A stretch of DNA of 34,619 nucleotides from Bacillota bacterium (GTDB taxonomy: Bacteria; Bacillota; Sulfobacillia; Sulfobacillales; Sulfobacillaceae), in NCBI GenBank assembly GCA_021841025.1, contig JAKBWA010000072.1, positions 1 to 34,619 on the forward strand, given 5' to 3'. Position numbers and translations under genes: made by a program. The notes beneath the pieces are model-generated. The model was given only the letters and a program-made list of their open reading frames with translations, had not been told where the DNA came from and did no database searches. Of this stretch, positions 8,795 through 17,141 are shown one piece after another. The first letter of the stretch is position 1. Each line of letters begins with the position of its first letter.

Positions 8795-10180
8795 ACTCGT
8801 CTCCTCCTTCTGCTAATGGCCTATAGGAGGATTACGCAAAATATGTCCACAAACGGAAATTTTTCCGGTCAAGGCCGCGAACTCAAAAGCCTCGCCTAAG
8901 GAACACACATCCAGGAGGACCGTTTTATCCTTCTCGGAACAGGGCAAAAAATTGGATGTTTAGAGGCAATATAATGCCATCAAGGAACAAGAGCAATTTT
9001 TATCTCTAGGCAATATGTCTCGGTTACTGCGTGTCAGCCCCCCAAAGGATTCAACAACAGCAGAAAGAAAGGGAAATTTAAGAGTTGTGTTCCCCGGCAA
9101 ACCAAAAGCTACACAGTATTCGACAAATTGAAAAAATATTCGGGCCTACGAGTGAGAATCGGTGGTGATTTACACCCCGGCAGGGCTGTAGCGCAATGCC
9201 AAAAAATAAGGATACCCTAACAACTGCAGCACCTCGCAATGGCAGAAGGGCGAGAATTTCAGCCCTTGCCGGTTGAATACCCTCACCGTTTAGCGCTGTT
9301 GATAGTTAATGCTTTCTATGTCCATCACCAATGCCAAATTAGTTCACCGCCAGCATGCCATGACGAAGGATAGGTGTCATCGGATGTTTTTGGCTTCTGA
9401 TGAATCAAGTGACTATACCGATAATCTAGGACAGGTTTCCTATTACAGCCGCTGAACCTCTAAAATCATGAGTTCCGGCACGGAGCACGGAAACCCCCTA
9501 GCCTTTGTTGCGCGCCGCTAGGCTACGGATACTGGAACATACTGAAACGCGCTTGTTAGCTTTACTGAAGATCTCGGGTGATCCGCTCCTGCCTGATCAC
9601 GGCTCTAGACATGCGTTACACAGTCTTAACGACAGGAAGCGACTACGTGACAAGATCAGCGATCGATAAATTCGTATTTTTCGCATTTTGGCGGCAAATA
9701 GGAGTTCCATGGGGTGCCGTATGTCAATCAGAATTTTAGGACAGTGGGCTTCCATCGGCATCGCAGCCGATCTGATTGGTCGCAGGTCGTGCTCAGTGGA
9801 ATTTCTCGCGGAGTCGGACTTCTGTGGCAGGTGGCGCTTTCATTCTATGACAACCTTGATCCCAGGGCAGCATTCTGAGTGCTCTGGGTGAGGCCATGAT
9901 CCTCTTAAGTTCTAAGAGTGTTCTAACCCCCGATTTTTGAACACGTGCAGCCTCTCGCGTCTTCGGGCTCAGTTTTCCATTGAATGACAGAAGATGACGA
10001 ATATTTTCCACGCCATCAAGAAGGTATCTCCCCGGGGCTTATGAGTCAAGCTGCGACTTGTTCATGCCTGTCGCGGCAAACTCGCTCATGTATGAATGCA
10101 CTATTCTGTCAACGGCCAAATTGGGAGCGGCGGGGTTTGTCACGAGTCAAAAAAGAACAGACCCCGCATTTGCCAATGCT
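8795..10180. other. Gene-poor region, about 1.4 kb, no recognised gene
   Basis: Only short frames without family signatures are seen on either strand. A few stretches look protein-like without matching a family I know: HRLALLIVNAFYVHH near 9286-9330 and QVVLSGISRGVGLLWQVAL near 9785-9841. They would fit fragments of decayed genes. Palindromic elements include CCTAGC/GCTAGG near 9497-9523 and GCGGGGT/ACCCCGC flanking about 10130-10167. No tRNA, rRNA or known riboswitch core was recognised. The region separates ylzJ from uppP-spoIIIE, which are adjacent in relatives (apart from uppP), so it looks like inserted and degenerated DNA. Confidence 0.5.
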
Positions 10181-10396
10181 TTAAAACAAAATCGTTGCCA
10201 CTACTCTATTTGGCTGAAAACGCTGATCGAGATAATCTTGAGGATCCGAAGATACAAGCCGTTCTAGTCGAAAATATCCGTCCTTATCCCGGCGGATCAA
10301 GCACAGGCGACCGTCAATCCACCATTCCTGGATGGGTGTAGCGGCCGGTTTTTCCATAAAGATGTCATCTAAGGATAAAGGAGTATAAATTGTCAT
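10181..10396 (-). CDS. ylzJ: YlzJ-like protein
   Basis: The 71-residue protein begins MTIYTPLSLDDIF and contains SSDPQDYLDQRFQPNRVV. These two segments are the hallmark of the YlzJ-like family, small proteins of unknown function found in spore-forming Firmicutes. In B. subtilis ylzJ lies immediately after tepA and before spoIIIE, and here it follows tepA by 28 bases with an AGGAGGTTC ribosome binding site in the gap. Length is normal for the family. It ends at the edge of the 1.4-kb gene-poor stretch. Function is unknown; context points to sporulation or envelope maintenance. Confidence 0.85.
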   Translation of the reverse strand: MTIYTPLSLDDIFMEKPAATPIQEWWIDGRLCLIRRDKDGYFRLERLVSSDPQDYLDQRFQPNRVVATILF

Positions 10397-10424
10397 TGCC
10401 TAATGAACCTCCTGTCGAGTTTTC

Positions 10425-11195
10425 CTATTCTCGGTCTTTTTTTTTCGCATGAGCCTTGCGTACAAGAGAAGGCTTGTTCTGGTTAATCATTCCATTAAGG
10501 TGATCCAACGCCTGGTCAATTCCCCCCACCTCGTCTATGAGACCGGCATTCACAGCGTCTTTTCCGACGAGGACTGTTCCAATGTCCCTAGCCAGTTCTC
10601 CCGTCCGAAACATCAACTCCCGAAAGCGCTCCTCCGTAATATGTGAGTGATTGATAACAAAATTCACTACCCGGTCTTGCATTTTGTCCAGATACTCATA
10701 AGTCTGCGGTACTCCAATGACCAGGCCATTCATCCTAATAGGATGAATGGTCATGGTTGCTGTGGGGGCAATGAAGCTATATGTTGTAGCAATGGAAACC
10801 GGGACACCAATTGAATGTCCTCCACCTAAGACTAAGGAAACCGAAGGTTTAGACAGACTGGCCACCATTTCAGCTAAAGCCAGTCCAGCTTCCACATCTC
10901 CACCGGCCGTATTTAAAATTAAGAGAAGACCTTTAATATCTTTGCTTTCTTCGATGGCCACCAACTGAGGAATCACGTGTTCGTACTTTGTGGTTTTGTT
11001 TTGAGAAGGAAGAACAACGTGACCCTCAATTTGGCCAATAATCACCATCGTGTGAACTCGAGATTTCGCCGTAGGAATTTTCGCCGAACCAAATTCTTGA
11101 ATGTTGTCAGCCGTGGATTGTGCTTTCTTCTTCTCGGAATCAGGCACCCGAGGTTCTTCGGTCTCGCCAAAAATGCCAAGATGTGAACGTCGCAC
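10425..11195 (-). CDS. tepA: TepA-type ClpP-like serine protease
   Basis: The 256-residue protein has a ClpP/crotonase fold. Residues 47-65 ([13 protein letters not shown]) start the core, GGGHSIG (124-130) places the nucleophile Ser128, and MTIHPIR (148-154) carries His151 of the catalytic dyad. The oxyanion-type NTAGGD lies at 95-100. It lacks an obvious signal peptide, so it is probably cytosolic or membrane-associated. B. subtilis TepA (YmfB) is described as a translocation-enhancing peptidase and was also linked to degradation of small acid-soluble spore proteins. Start is GTG 11195, 8 bases after AAGGAGG; an ATG a few bases earlier is in another frame. It is divergent from ytrH, sharing a roughly 190-bp control region. 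Confidence 0.9.
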   Translation of the reverse strand: MRRSHLGIFGETEEPRVPDSEKKKAQSTADNIQEFGSAKIPTAKSRVHTMVIIGQIEGHVVLPSQNKTTKYEHVIPQLVAIEESKDIKGLLLILNTAGGDVEAGLALAEMVASLSKPSVSLVLGGGHSIGVPVSIATTYSFIAPTATMTIHPIRMNGLVIGVPQTYEYLDKMQDRVVNFVINHSHITEERFRELMFRTGELARDIGTVLVGKDAVNAGLIDEVGGIDQALDHLNGMINQNKPSLVRKAHAKKKDRE

Positions 11196-11332
11196 TCATT
11201 TGCCCTCCTTCTTCTTGCGCTCTATTGTAGTGTTTGATAATCTCCGGCTTTCATACCACTCCTCCCTCTCTTCAGCTCTCGTTCTGAGTGAAACCGTCGT
11301 AGCGTGGCAAAAGAAGATTTTTGTCTTTAATA

Positions 11333-11361
11333 GGGATAGATATTGACAGGTTTCATAGTCT
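11333..11361 (+). promoter_or_regulatory. Possible sigma-E-like promoter of ytrHI
   Basis: GGGATAGA (11333-11340), 13 bases, then CATAGTCT (11354-11361) resembles the sigma-E pattern of sporulation mother-cell promoters in spacing and in part of the bases. The start codon of ytrH lies 21 bases further on. In B. subtilis ytrHI is sigma-E dependent. Match is partial and the assignment tentative. Confidence 0.3.
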
Positions 11362-11382
11362 TGTACCAAAGAGGTGAAGACT

Positions 11383-11748
11383 ATGCGCGACTTAGGTGGG
11401 TTAATAGCCGGCACAAGCATTAGTCACTTGTTCATAAAACTTATCCGTGTTGGTATTCCACCATTTTTTCTGTCCTTGGGTGTCACGCTAGGTGGTGGGT
11501 TATTAGGTGCCTTGGGATTGTGGTTTGCGGGAAAAGGGCCTCAAGATCCCGCCATCACCGCCTACCGCATTCGCATATGGGCCGTAGCCATTTCCATCGG
11601 AGGGACCTTTACGGTCTTGGAAAATCTTGAACGCGGCCTCTCAACTCATGCTCTGCCTGCGATCTTGCGAGACACCGTGAGTATCATTATGGCCTATTTG
11701 GGAGCTCAGAGCGGCTACTGGATCCTGAACCAGCTTGCCAAACCATGA
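11383..11748 (+). CDS. ytrH: YtrH-family sporulation membrane protein
   Basis: The 121-residue protein starts at ATG 11383, 6 bases after GAGGTG; a GTG at 11374 is in frame but lies inside this ribosome binding site. Three hydrophobic segments are visible: about 23-49 (IPPFFLSLGVTLGGGLLGAL), 63-80 (IWAVAISIGGTF) and 95-115. The blocks GGLLGALGLWFAGK and RIWAVAISIGGTF correspond to the B. subtilis YtrH family, which is made in the mother cell under sigma E and is needed for efficient sporulation. It overlaps ytrI by 4 bases. In B. subtilis the pair lies near dnaE, far from this neighbourhood, so here the operon has moved and sits on the strand opposite to the surrounding block. Confidence 0.82.
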   Translation: MRDLGGLIAGTSISHLFIKLIRVGIPPFFLSLGVTLGGGLLGALGLWFAGKGPQDPAITAYRIRIWAVAISIGGTFTVLENLERGLSTHALPAILRDTVSIIMAYLGAQSGYWILNQLAKP

Positions 11749-12221
11749 AACGCGTGAGAACCTTTCTGCAATGGCCCATCTTTCTTTTAGGGCTCTTGAC
11801 AGGGCTTTCACTCATGCAAGGCGAGACATCGCAAGAACGGTTGCAAACGGCTACCTCACTCAATAAATGGCAGGCTCGAGCACAATACTGGCAAAGAGAA
11901 GCCACTCGATTGCAGGAAGAACTCGGGTCGATCAACCGCAAGTCCGAAAGGCATCTGTACATTCAAAATGTCATGGTTACAGTCATCAAAAGTCCCGTAC
12001 CCAAGGATGAAGTGATTGAAGCCTTATCTCCGTATACCCAAGCTCTTCTTGGCTTGTCATTGCAATACCTGAAATTGCCCGTCATTTACCATGTCTTTAA
12101 CAACCGCATTGTAGTTATTGGTAGCCGCCTCTATCAGATTCGCGTTGAGGCATTGCTGTTGGGTCCTCATTCCGAATTGCTCATATCCGTTCAGCCCAGT
12201 CCATCCTCATCCTCTTTGTAA
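11745..12221 (+). CDS. ytrI: YtrI-like sporulation membrane protein
   Basis: The 158-residue protein has one N-terminal membrane helix (about 8-26, WPIFLLGLLTGLSLMQG), then a short coiled coil (about 38-65) and a compact alpha/beta domain (about 70-150) ending in a Ser/Pro tail. The sequence signal alone is moderate. The ATGA overlap with ytrH, the topology and the size support assignment to YtrI, the partner of YtrH in mother-cell sporulation. The soluble domain probably faces outward or into the intermembrane space between forespore membranes, which is inference. No terminator is clear directly after it; the next gene, rnj, converges on it. Confidence 0.7.
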   Translation: MKRVRTFLQWPIFLLGLLTGLSLMQGETSQERLQTATSLNKWQARAQYWQREATRLQEELGSINRKSERHLYIQNVMVTVIKSPVPKDEVIEALSPYTQALLGLSLQYLKLPVIYHVFNNRIVVIGSRLYQIRVEALLLGPHSELLISVQPSPSSSSL

Positions 12222-12327
12222 TGATGAAACTTGCATATGCCGACCCAAAATCGCCGTCGCCGAAATACGCAACCAGAACCCTTATCACCATTTTAAAATT
12301 ACGGTGGCAATTATGCTTCTTTCGTAT

Positions 12328-12354
12328 AAAAAGGGCCCCCCTTAGGGCGCCCTT
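12328..12354 (-). terminator. Intrinsic terminator after rnj
   Basis: Read on the minus strand, AAGGGC (12354-12349) pairs with GCCCTT (12336-12331) around a G/C-rich loop that can also pair internally, followed by a T-run ending near 12328. It lies about 45 bases after the rnj stop. Confidence 0.65.
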
Positions 12355-12396
12355 ATTGAGCAACGACTTCATGTTCGACGGATGTGCTACCTTCGT

Positions 12397-14073
12397 TTAG
12401 ACTTCGATGATAATTGGCAAAATCATGGGACGCCTTTTGGTGCGGTCCCATAAAAACCGTCCCAATGTATCTCTTACGAGTGCTTTGATAACCGACCACT
12501 CGGCGAGATGTCCACCTTCCATCGCCGTCAAGGCCGCTTTCACCCGGTTACGTGCGTCATCCAGCAAAGCCTCGGACTCTCTTACATAAACAAATCCCCG
12601 GGATACAATATCAGGCCCCGACACTAGTAAACCCTGGGCATCCATCCCCACTACGACAATGAGAATGCCGTCATTGGATAATTGTTTACGGTCTCTGAGC
12701 ACAATATTACCTACATCTCCGACACCAAAACCATCAACGAGGACTTTTCCGGACGGCACTTGCCCTACAATTTGTGCCGTGTCCTTCGTGAGCTCAAATA
12801 CCGTGCCGTTCTCGCCAATTAAGACATGAGAAGGATCCATTCCCACGTCACGGGCCAACCGAGCATGATGAACCAAATGGCGATATTCACCGTGCACGGG
12901 AATAAAGAACTTTGGCTTAACGAGATTCAACATCAACTTCAGTTCCTCTTGGCATGCATGACCAGACACATGAATGCCTATGCTGGGGCCATAATGTACG
13001 TCAGCACCTAAACGGTACAGATTATTTACGGTCTTGGCTACCATCTTTTCGTTGCCCGGGATCGCCGTCGCCGAAATAATCACCGTATCTCCGGATATAA
13101 TTTCGACCTTTTTGTGGTCGGAGGTAGACATCCGTGTTAAAGCCGACATTGGTTCGCCCTGGGAACCCGTAGTTAAAATCAAGACTTTATTAGCAGGCTG
13201 CTTTAGAATGTTATCCAGCGACATCCAAGTGCCTTCCGGAAAATTGAGATAATGCAGCTCTGTCGCTTTTTCCACCACGTTTTCCATGCTTCGTCCCACC
13301 ACAGCCACGTGACGTCCATGACGAATGGCCGATTCGACGACCTGCTGGATCCGGTGGACCTGAGATGCAAAGGACGACACCAAGACACGGCCCGGAGCTT
13401 GTTCAACAATGCGGTCCAAAGTTTTACCAACCGTTTTCTCGGAAGGAGTGTATCCCGGCCGCTCTGCATTCGTACTATCTGCCAATAACAACAATACCCC
13501 TTCTGACCCTACTTGTGCCAACTTATGAAAATCCGCAATATGGCCATCGACAGGAGTATGGTCAAACTTAAAATCACCGGTATGAATAATCGTGCCTATC
13601 GGATTACGAATGATAAGGCCGGTCGCATCGGGAATCGAGTGATTCACACGGAAAAACTCTACCGAAAAACTTCCAGCGCGGACAATATCTCCCGGCTCCA
13701 CAGGGTGAGACTTGGGATGTAGACTAATTTGATGTTCCTGGAGTTTCATCTCTACAATTCCCAAGGTCAACCGCGTACCATACACCGGAACTTGAATATG
13801 CTTCAAAAAGTATGGAATACCACCAATGTGATCTTCATGACCATGAGTCAAGAATATTGCACGAACACGATCTTTGTTTTCAATGAGATAGGTGATGTCG
13901 GGCAAAACCAGATCTATTCCCGGCATGTCGGGTTCTGGAAATGCCAGTCCGCAGTCAATCAAAATAATGTCATTGCCGTACACCACCGCCGCTAAATTCT
14001 TGCCAATCTCTCCTAATCCCCCAAGGGGAATAAATTGCAACTTTCCGGGTCCTGGGCGTGCCAGTTTCCCCAC
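12397..14073 (-). CDS. rnj: Ribonuclease J
   Basis: The 558-residue metallo-beta-lactamase/beta-CASP nuclease degrades and matures RNA with endonuclease and 5'-3' exonuclease activity. FIPLGGLGEIGKNLAAVVY opens the fold, motif 2 THGHEDHIGG (76-85) gives His77, His79, Asp81 and His82 for two zinc ions, and HTGDFKFD, VSSFASQVHRI and SGHACQEE (motif C region) follow. Length equals B. subtilis RNase J1/J2 (about 555). Position between dapA and tepA matches rnjB (ymfA), but intact zinc ligands suggest an active enzyme. Start is unclear: GTG 14073 directly touches AGGAGG (14079-14074), while an in-frame CTG at 14064 is spaced 9 bases from it. The frame is closed upstream of the GTG. The gene has its own terminator, and dapA upstream is also terminated. 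Confidence 0.95.
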   Translation of the reverse strand: MGKLARPGPGKLQFIPLGGLGEIGKNLAAVVYGNDIILIDCGLAFPEPDMPGIDLVLPDITYLIENKDRVRAIFLTHGHEDHIGGIPYFLKHIQVPVYGTRLTLGIVEMKLQEHQISLHPKSHPVEPGDIVRAGSFSVEFFRVNHSIPDATGLIIRNPIGTIIHTGDFKFDHTPVDGHIADFHKLAQVGSEGVLLLLADSTNAERPGYTPSEKTVGKTLDRIVEQAPGRVLVSSFASQVHRIQQVVESAIRHGRHVAVVGRSMENVVEKATELHYLNFPEGTWMSLDNILKQPANKVLILTTGSQGEPMSALTRMSTSDHKKVEIISGDTVIISATAIPGNEKMVAKTVNNLYRLGADVHYGPSIGIHVSGHACQEELKLMLNLVKPKFFIPVHGEYRHLVHHARLARDVGMDPSHVLIGENGTVFELTKDTAQIVGQVPSGKVLVDGFGVGDVGNIVLRDRKQLSNDGILIVVVGMDAQGLLVSGPDIVSRGFVYVRESEALLDDARNRVKAALTAMEGGHLAEWSVIKALVRDTLGRFLWDRTKRRPMILPIIIEV

Positions 14074-14102
14074 CTCCTAATTTTCCGCACACGGAGCACA
14101 TC

Positions 14103-14145
14103 AAAATGCCCCTAGCCTTCCGACTAGGGACTTATGCCAGGGGCA
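14103..14145 (-). terminator. Intrinsic terminator after dapA
   Basis: On the minus strand TGCCCCT (14145-14139) pairs with AGGGGCA (14113-14107), followed by TTTT (14106-14103). A nested alternative CCCTAG/CTAGGG (14129-14124 with 14115-14110) uses the same 3' arm. It lies about 150 bases after the dapA stop and upstream of rnj. Confidence 0.7.
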
Positions 14146-14294
14146 CTTGATTTAAGGCACGCGGTATTGGCCCCGTCCCGTCCTGTTCCAACCCTTGCAT
14201 GCCATTGACCACCGAGCACTAAGTCGTTGTCAATAGTATAACTCGATGGTCAGCCAGCATGCAATCACAGAAGATGATTTTCACCGGTGAGACC

Positions 14295-15230
14295 CTAGGT
14301 TCGATCTCGATTATTCTCCAATCCTGGCACGTCCTGTAGTGAGTCTGTCGCTAAATGTTGCTTAGCGTACACATAGGCTTGCAAAAGAGATTCAAAGACC
14401 TGATCCTCCGGCATAACCAAAGGCTTGCGCACCCAGGGACCAATCAATCCTAAACGTGTCAAAAGCCATTTAAGAGGTAAAGGGTTCGACACCACAAACA
14501 GCTGTTTAAATAGTGGCCACAGGCTGTCGTGAATACTTTGTGCCAAGGCAATGTTTCCGGCCAAATACGCCTTCGTCATGTTCAGCATTTCGTTTCCTAC
14601 AACGTGAGAGGCTACTGATACCACTCCGTAAGCCCCTACTGCTAATCCGGGCAGATATAGCGCGTCGTCTCCGATATAGACCGGAACTTCTGAAGAAAGT
14701 ATTCGACGCAATTGCATGATCTGGTCAAGCGACCCCGATGCTTCTTTTACCGAAAAAGGACCAGGTATTCGGTGAACAATGGTCGCAATTGTCTCCGCAT
14801 CAACCATACTGGCCGTTCGCGACGGCACATTATACAGCATCAGTGGGCAGTGAACATGACGGCCCACCTCGGAATAATGTTGAATCAAGCCCTCAGCCGT
14901 GGGTTTATTGTAGTAGGGGGACACTACGAGCAACCCGTCCACTCCCCACGATTCCGCCGCTGTGGATAGTTCTACTGTCGCTCGGGTATCATTGGTGCCG
15001 GTTCCCATCCAAATCGGAAGTTCTGGAGTAGCGCCACGTACCGCTTCATAGAGAATTTGACGCTCATTGAGATTCAAACTAAAGGCCTCCCCTGTGGAAC
15101 CAGCCAAAATGATACCGCCGGAGTTGTGGTCCCGAAGATATCGGGCTAGTCCGGCGGCACTTATGATGTCAACATTTCCTTCTTTTGTGAAAGGTGTGGC
15201 CATTGCCGTAAAAAGTCGTGGCCAAATCAT
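14295..15230 (-). CDS. dapA: 4-hydroxy-tetrahydrodipicolinate synthase
   Basis: The 311-residue aldolase condenses pyruvate with aspartate semialdehyde, the first committed step to diaminopimelate, lysine and dipicolinate. It is a TIM barrel with GSTGEAFSL (44-52), Tyr133 in LYNVPSRTA, and the Schiff-base Lys162 in SVKEASGS. Length is slightly above the usual 290-300 owing to a C-terminal tail. Start ATG 15230 overlaps the dapG stop in ATGA, so the two are coupled. In the dpa operon context its product serves spore dipicolinate synthesis as well as the cell wall. No allosteric leader is visible. Confidence 0.96.
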   Translation of the reverse strand: MIWPRLFTAMATPFTKEGNVDIISAAGLARYLRDHNSGGIILAGSTGEAFSLNLNERQILYEAVRGATPELPIWMGTGTNDTRATVELSTAAESWGVDGLLVVSPYYNKPTAEGLIQHYSEVGRHVHCPLMLYNVPSRTASMVDAETIATIVHRIPGPFSVKEASGSLDQIMQLRRILSSEVPVYIGDDALYLPGLAVGAYGVVSVASHVVGNEMLNMTKAYLAGNIALAQSIHDSLWPLFKQLFVVSNPLPLKWLLTRLGLIGPWVRKPLVMPEDQVFESLLQAYVYAKQHLATDSLQDVPGLENNRDRT

Positions 15231-16462
15231 TTCCTGGGCACCTCCTCATCCAAATGAAACTGTCGGTGTAAAGCGAAAACTGCCTTCTCCATATTATGGC
15301 GGTGCAACAGGAGGGTGATAGTTGAATGAGAGTCTGCCGACTGCAAAATTTCAATGTCAGATTGTGCCATAGCTGCCATAACTCGCCCCATGACTCCCGG
15401 CAGTCCTTGGATAGCCGAGCCCACAATGGAGACTTTAGCTCGATCATCGTAAGCCTCGTATGCGTATCCTAAGTTTTCCACAATTTGCTTGGTGGTCTCC
15501 GTTTTCTCAGGAGGCACACAGAAATACACGCGGTCGGGAAACAGATTAATCAAGTCCACGGAAACGCCGTTTTCTCCTAACGACATGAAGAGATGATACG
15601 CCCAATCCTTTACCATTGAAGAACGTGGAGTGACATTAAACTGCATCAAATGATGCAATTGAGTAATTCCCGTGACAGCATGATCTGGATCCCGATGTCC
15701 CCACGGATCTAACGTTCCATGACCTGCCGCTATCAAAGTCCCTGTTGATTCCGAAAATGTCGACCGCACTCGAATAGCTACGCCGGATTGCCGCCCAATT
15801 TCTACGGCCCGCGGATGAATAACACGGGCTCCCAAATTTGCGAGTTGAAAGATTTCTTCATAGTCCAGCTCAGCAATGGTGCGAGCATCGGGCACAATCC
15901 GGGGATCAGCAGTTTTAATGCCATCCACGTCAGTAAAAATGTCGACGACAGATGCGTTGAGTGCGGCGCCCAAGGCAACCGCTGTCGTGTCAGATCCCCC
16001 GCGCCCTAAAGTCGTCATGCGGCCGTCGGCAGTCCGCCCTTGAAAGCCCGCCACCACCGGTATGGTTCCTTCTGCTAACAAGCCCTGCAACAGCTGGGGT
16101 CGCACTTCAAGAATTCGAGCATCGCCAAAGTTATCGTCTGTAATAACCCCTGCCTCTCCTCCACTCAATACCCGGACGCTCAGTCCCCGGTCGCGGAGAT
16201 TTGAGGCCAAAACCACTGCACTTATGATTTCTCCGCAAGAGACTAACAAATCCCGTTCTTGAGCCGGAGTGTGATCCTTTCCTGCAATAAGATCCAATAA
16301 AGTATCAGTGGCATAAGCATCTCCTCGGCGTCCCATTGCGGAGACGACAACCACCACTTGGTCATTAGACTGTTTAGCTCGATGGACCCACTGGGCAACG
16401 ATTTCACGACGATCGGCATCTCGAACGGACGTGCCGCCAAATTTTTGAATAACAAGTGCCAC
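15227..16462 (-). CDS. dapG: Aspartate kinase
   Basis: The 411-residue enzyme phosphorylates aspartate, the first step of the pathway to lysine, diaminopimelate and dipicolinate. VIQKFGGTSV (4-13) is the amino-acid-kinase signature, FTDVDGIKTADPR and LDYEEIFQLANLGARVIHPR complete the kinase domain, and two ACT domains occupy about 265-405, including SIVGSAIQGLPGVMGRVMAA. A GTG start at 16462 is chosen because AGGA lies 5 bases upstream and because it places the KFGGTS motif where the family has it; the frame extends to an ATG at 16591, adding 43 atypical residues. Synteny matches B. subtilis dapG (diaminopimelate-sensitive aspartokinase I). It overlaps dapA by 4 bases. Confidence 0.95.
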   Translation of the reverse strand: MALVIQKFGGTSVRDADRREIVAQWVHRAKQSNDQVVVVVSAMGRRGDAYATDTLLDLIAGKDHTPAQERDLLVSCGEIISAVVLASNLRDRGLSVRVLSGGEAGVITDDNFGDARILEVRPQLLQGLLAEGTIPVVAGFQGRTADGRMTTLGRGGSDTTAVALGAALNASVVDIFTDVDGIKTADPRIVPDARTIAELDYEEIFQLANLGARVIHPRAVEIGRQSGVAIRVRSTFSESTGTLIAAGHGTLDPWGHRDPDHAVTGITQLHHLMQFNVTPRSSMVKDWAYHLFMSLGENGVSVDLINLFPDRVYFCVPPEKTETTKQIVENLGYAYEAYDDRAKVSIVGSAIQGLPGVMGRVMAAMAQSDIEILQSADSHSTITLLLHRHNMEKAVFALHRQFHLDEEVPRK

Positions 16463-17141
16463 ACAAGTCCTGGTTTTAAAACCCACGATAATTGCACGAA
16501 GGTTTTTCGACTCTCGCGAGCCCCGGATCTCAGAGAATTTATTCCGCATGAAGGGTTTTGTCGATAATTTCACACAGGGAAAACAAATCACCTGGCCATC
16601 TGCCCATTCTCTAGGGCATCCTCTTTATCAGGTGTCCGTCCAAACCTTTCAACATGCAGCGGTATCCGTCGCCACGTGTATCCGGCAGGCGCTCCGGAAA
16701 CCAGGTTCCTCCTTTCTACGTTTACGGTTTGGATTTTTTGGAACTGTTTGGCCTAATTCTATCTGTTGTTCTTGCTCTTTTTCGCTCTGCTAAGTCGCAG
16801 AATTATTCCCTTCTGCCCAGTAAACAAAAGATGAACTCTTCGCCGTTTGCCGGTTCCAATTCGGTTTGACTCGTATTGTCCAAGTAAAAGTCAACAAAAA
16901 TCGAGCCGACCTTCAGAATATAACCCTGATTGCCTAGGCAAAAAGAGAAAATATCCCGATTTCCACTTGCCACCCCCCTCACCTGAGTGTTCTTTTCAAG
17001 ATGTCTGTAGGGGAGTTCTTATTGGTAGTTGAAGGCATTTCAGTCTCGGGTCTCACTCACACTGACAATTCGCCAAAGTGTCCACGTCCAAAATTCGCGT
17101 CGATAGTATTCATCTGTAATATATTCAGTGTCCAGAATTTG
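16463..17141. other. Long leader between asd and dapG, 679 bp
   Basis: No annotated-type gene is seen. The minus strand contains a strong-looking AAAGGAGG (about 16715-16708) followed by an open frame of about 38 codons, 16704 to 16588, containing YTWRRIPLHVERFGRTPDKE and ending in TGA, but without a standard start codon. I looked for a lysine riboswitch and a T-box in this leader and did not recognise their cores. The length suggests an internal promoter or regulatory leader for dapG-dapA. Confidence 0.4.

Noticed and set aside
9793-10011. 72-codon open frame on the minus strand in the gene-poor gap
   Set aside because: No family signal or ribosome binding site; could be part of a decayed gene but cannot be supported.
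12181-12372. 63-codon open frame on the minus strand after rnj
   Set aside because: It contains the rnj terminator and overlaps the end of ytrI; no protein pattern.
16463-17141. Lysine riboswitch or T-box in the dapG leader
   Set aside because: The conserved core sequences of these elements were looked for and not recognised.
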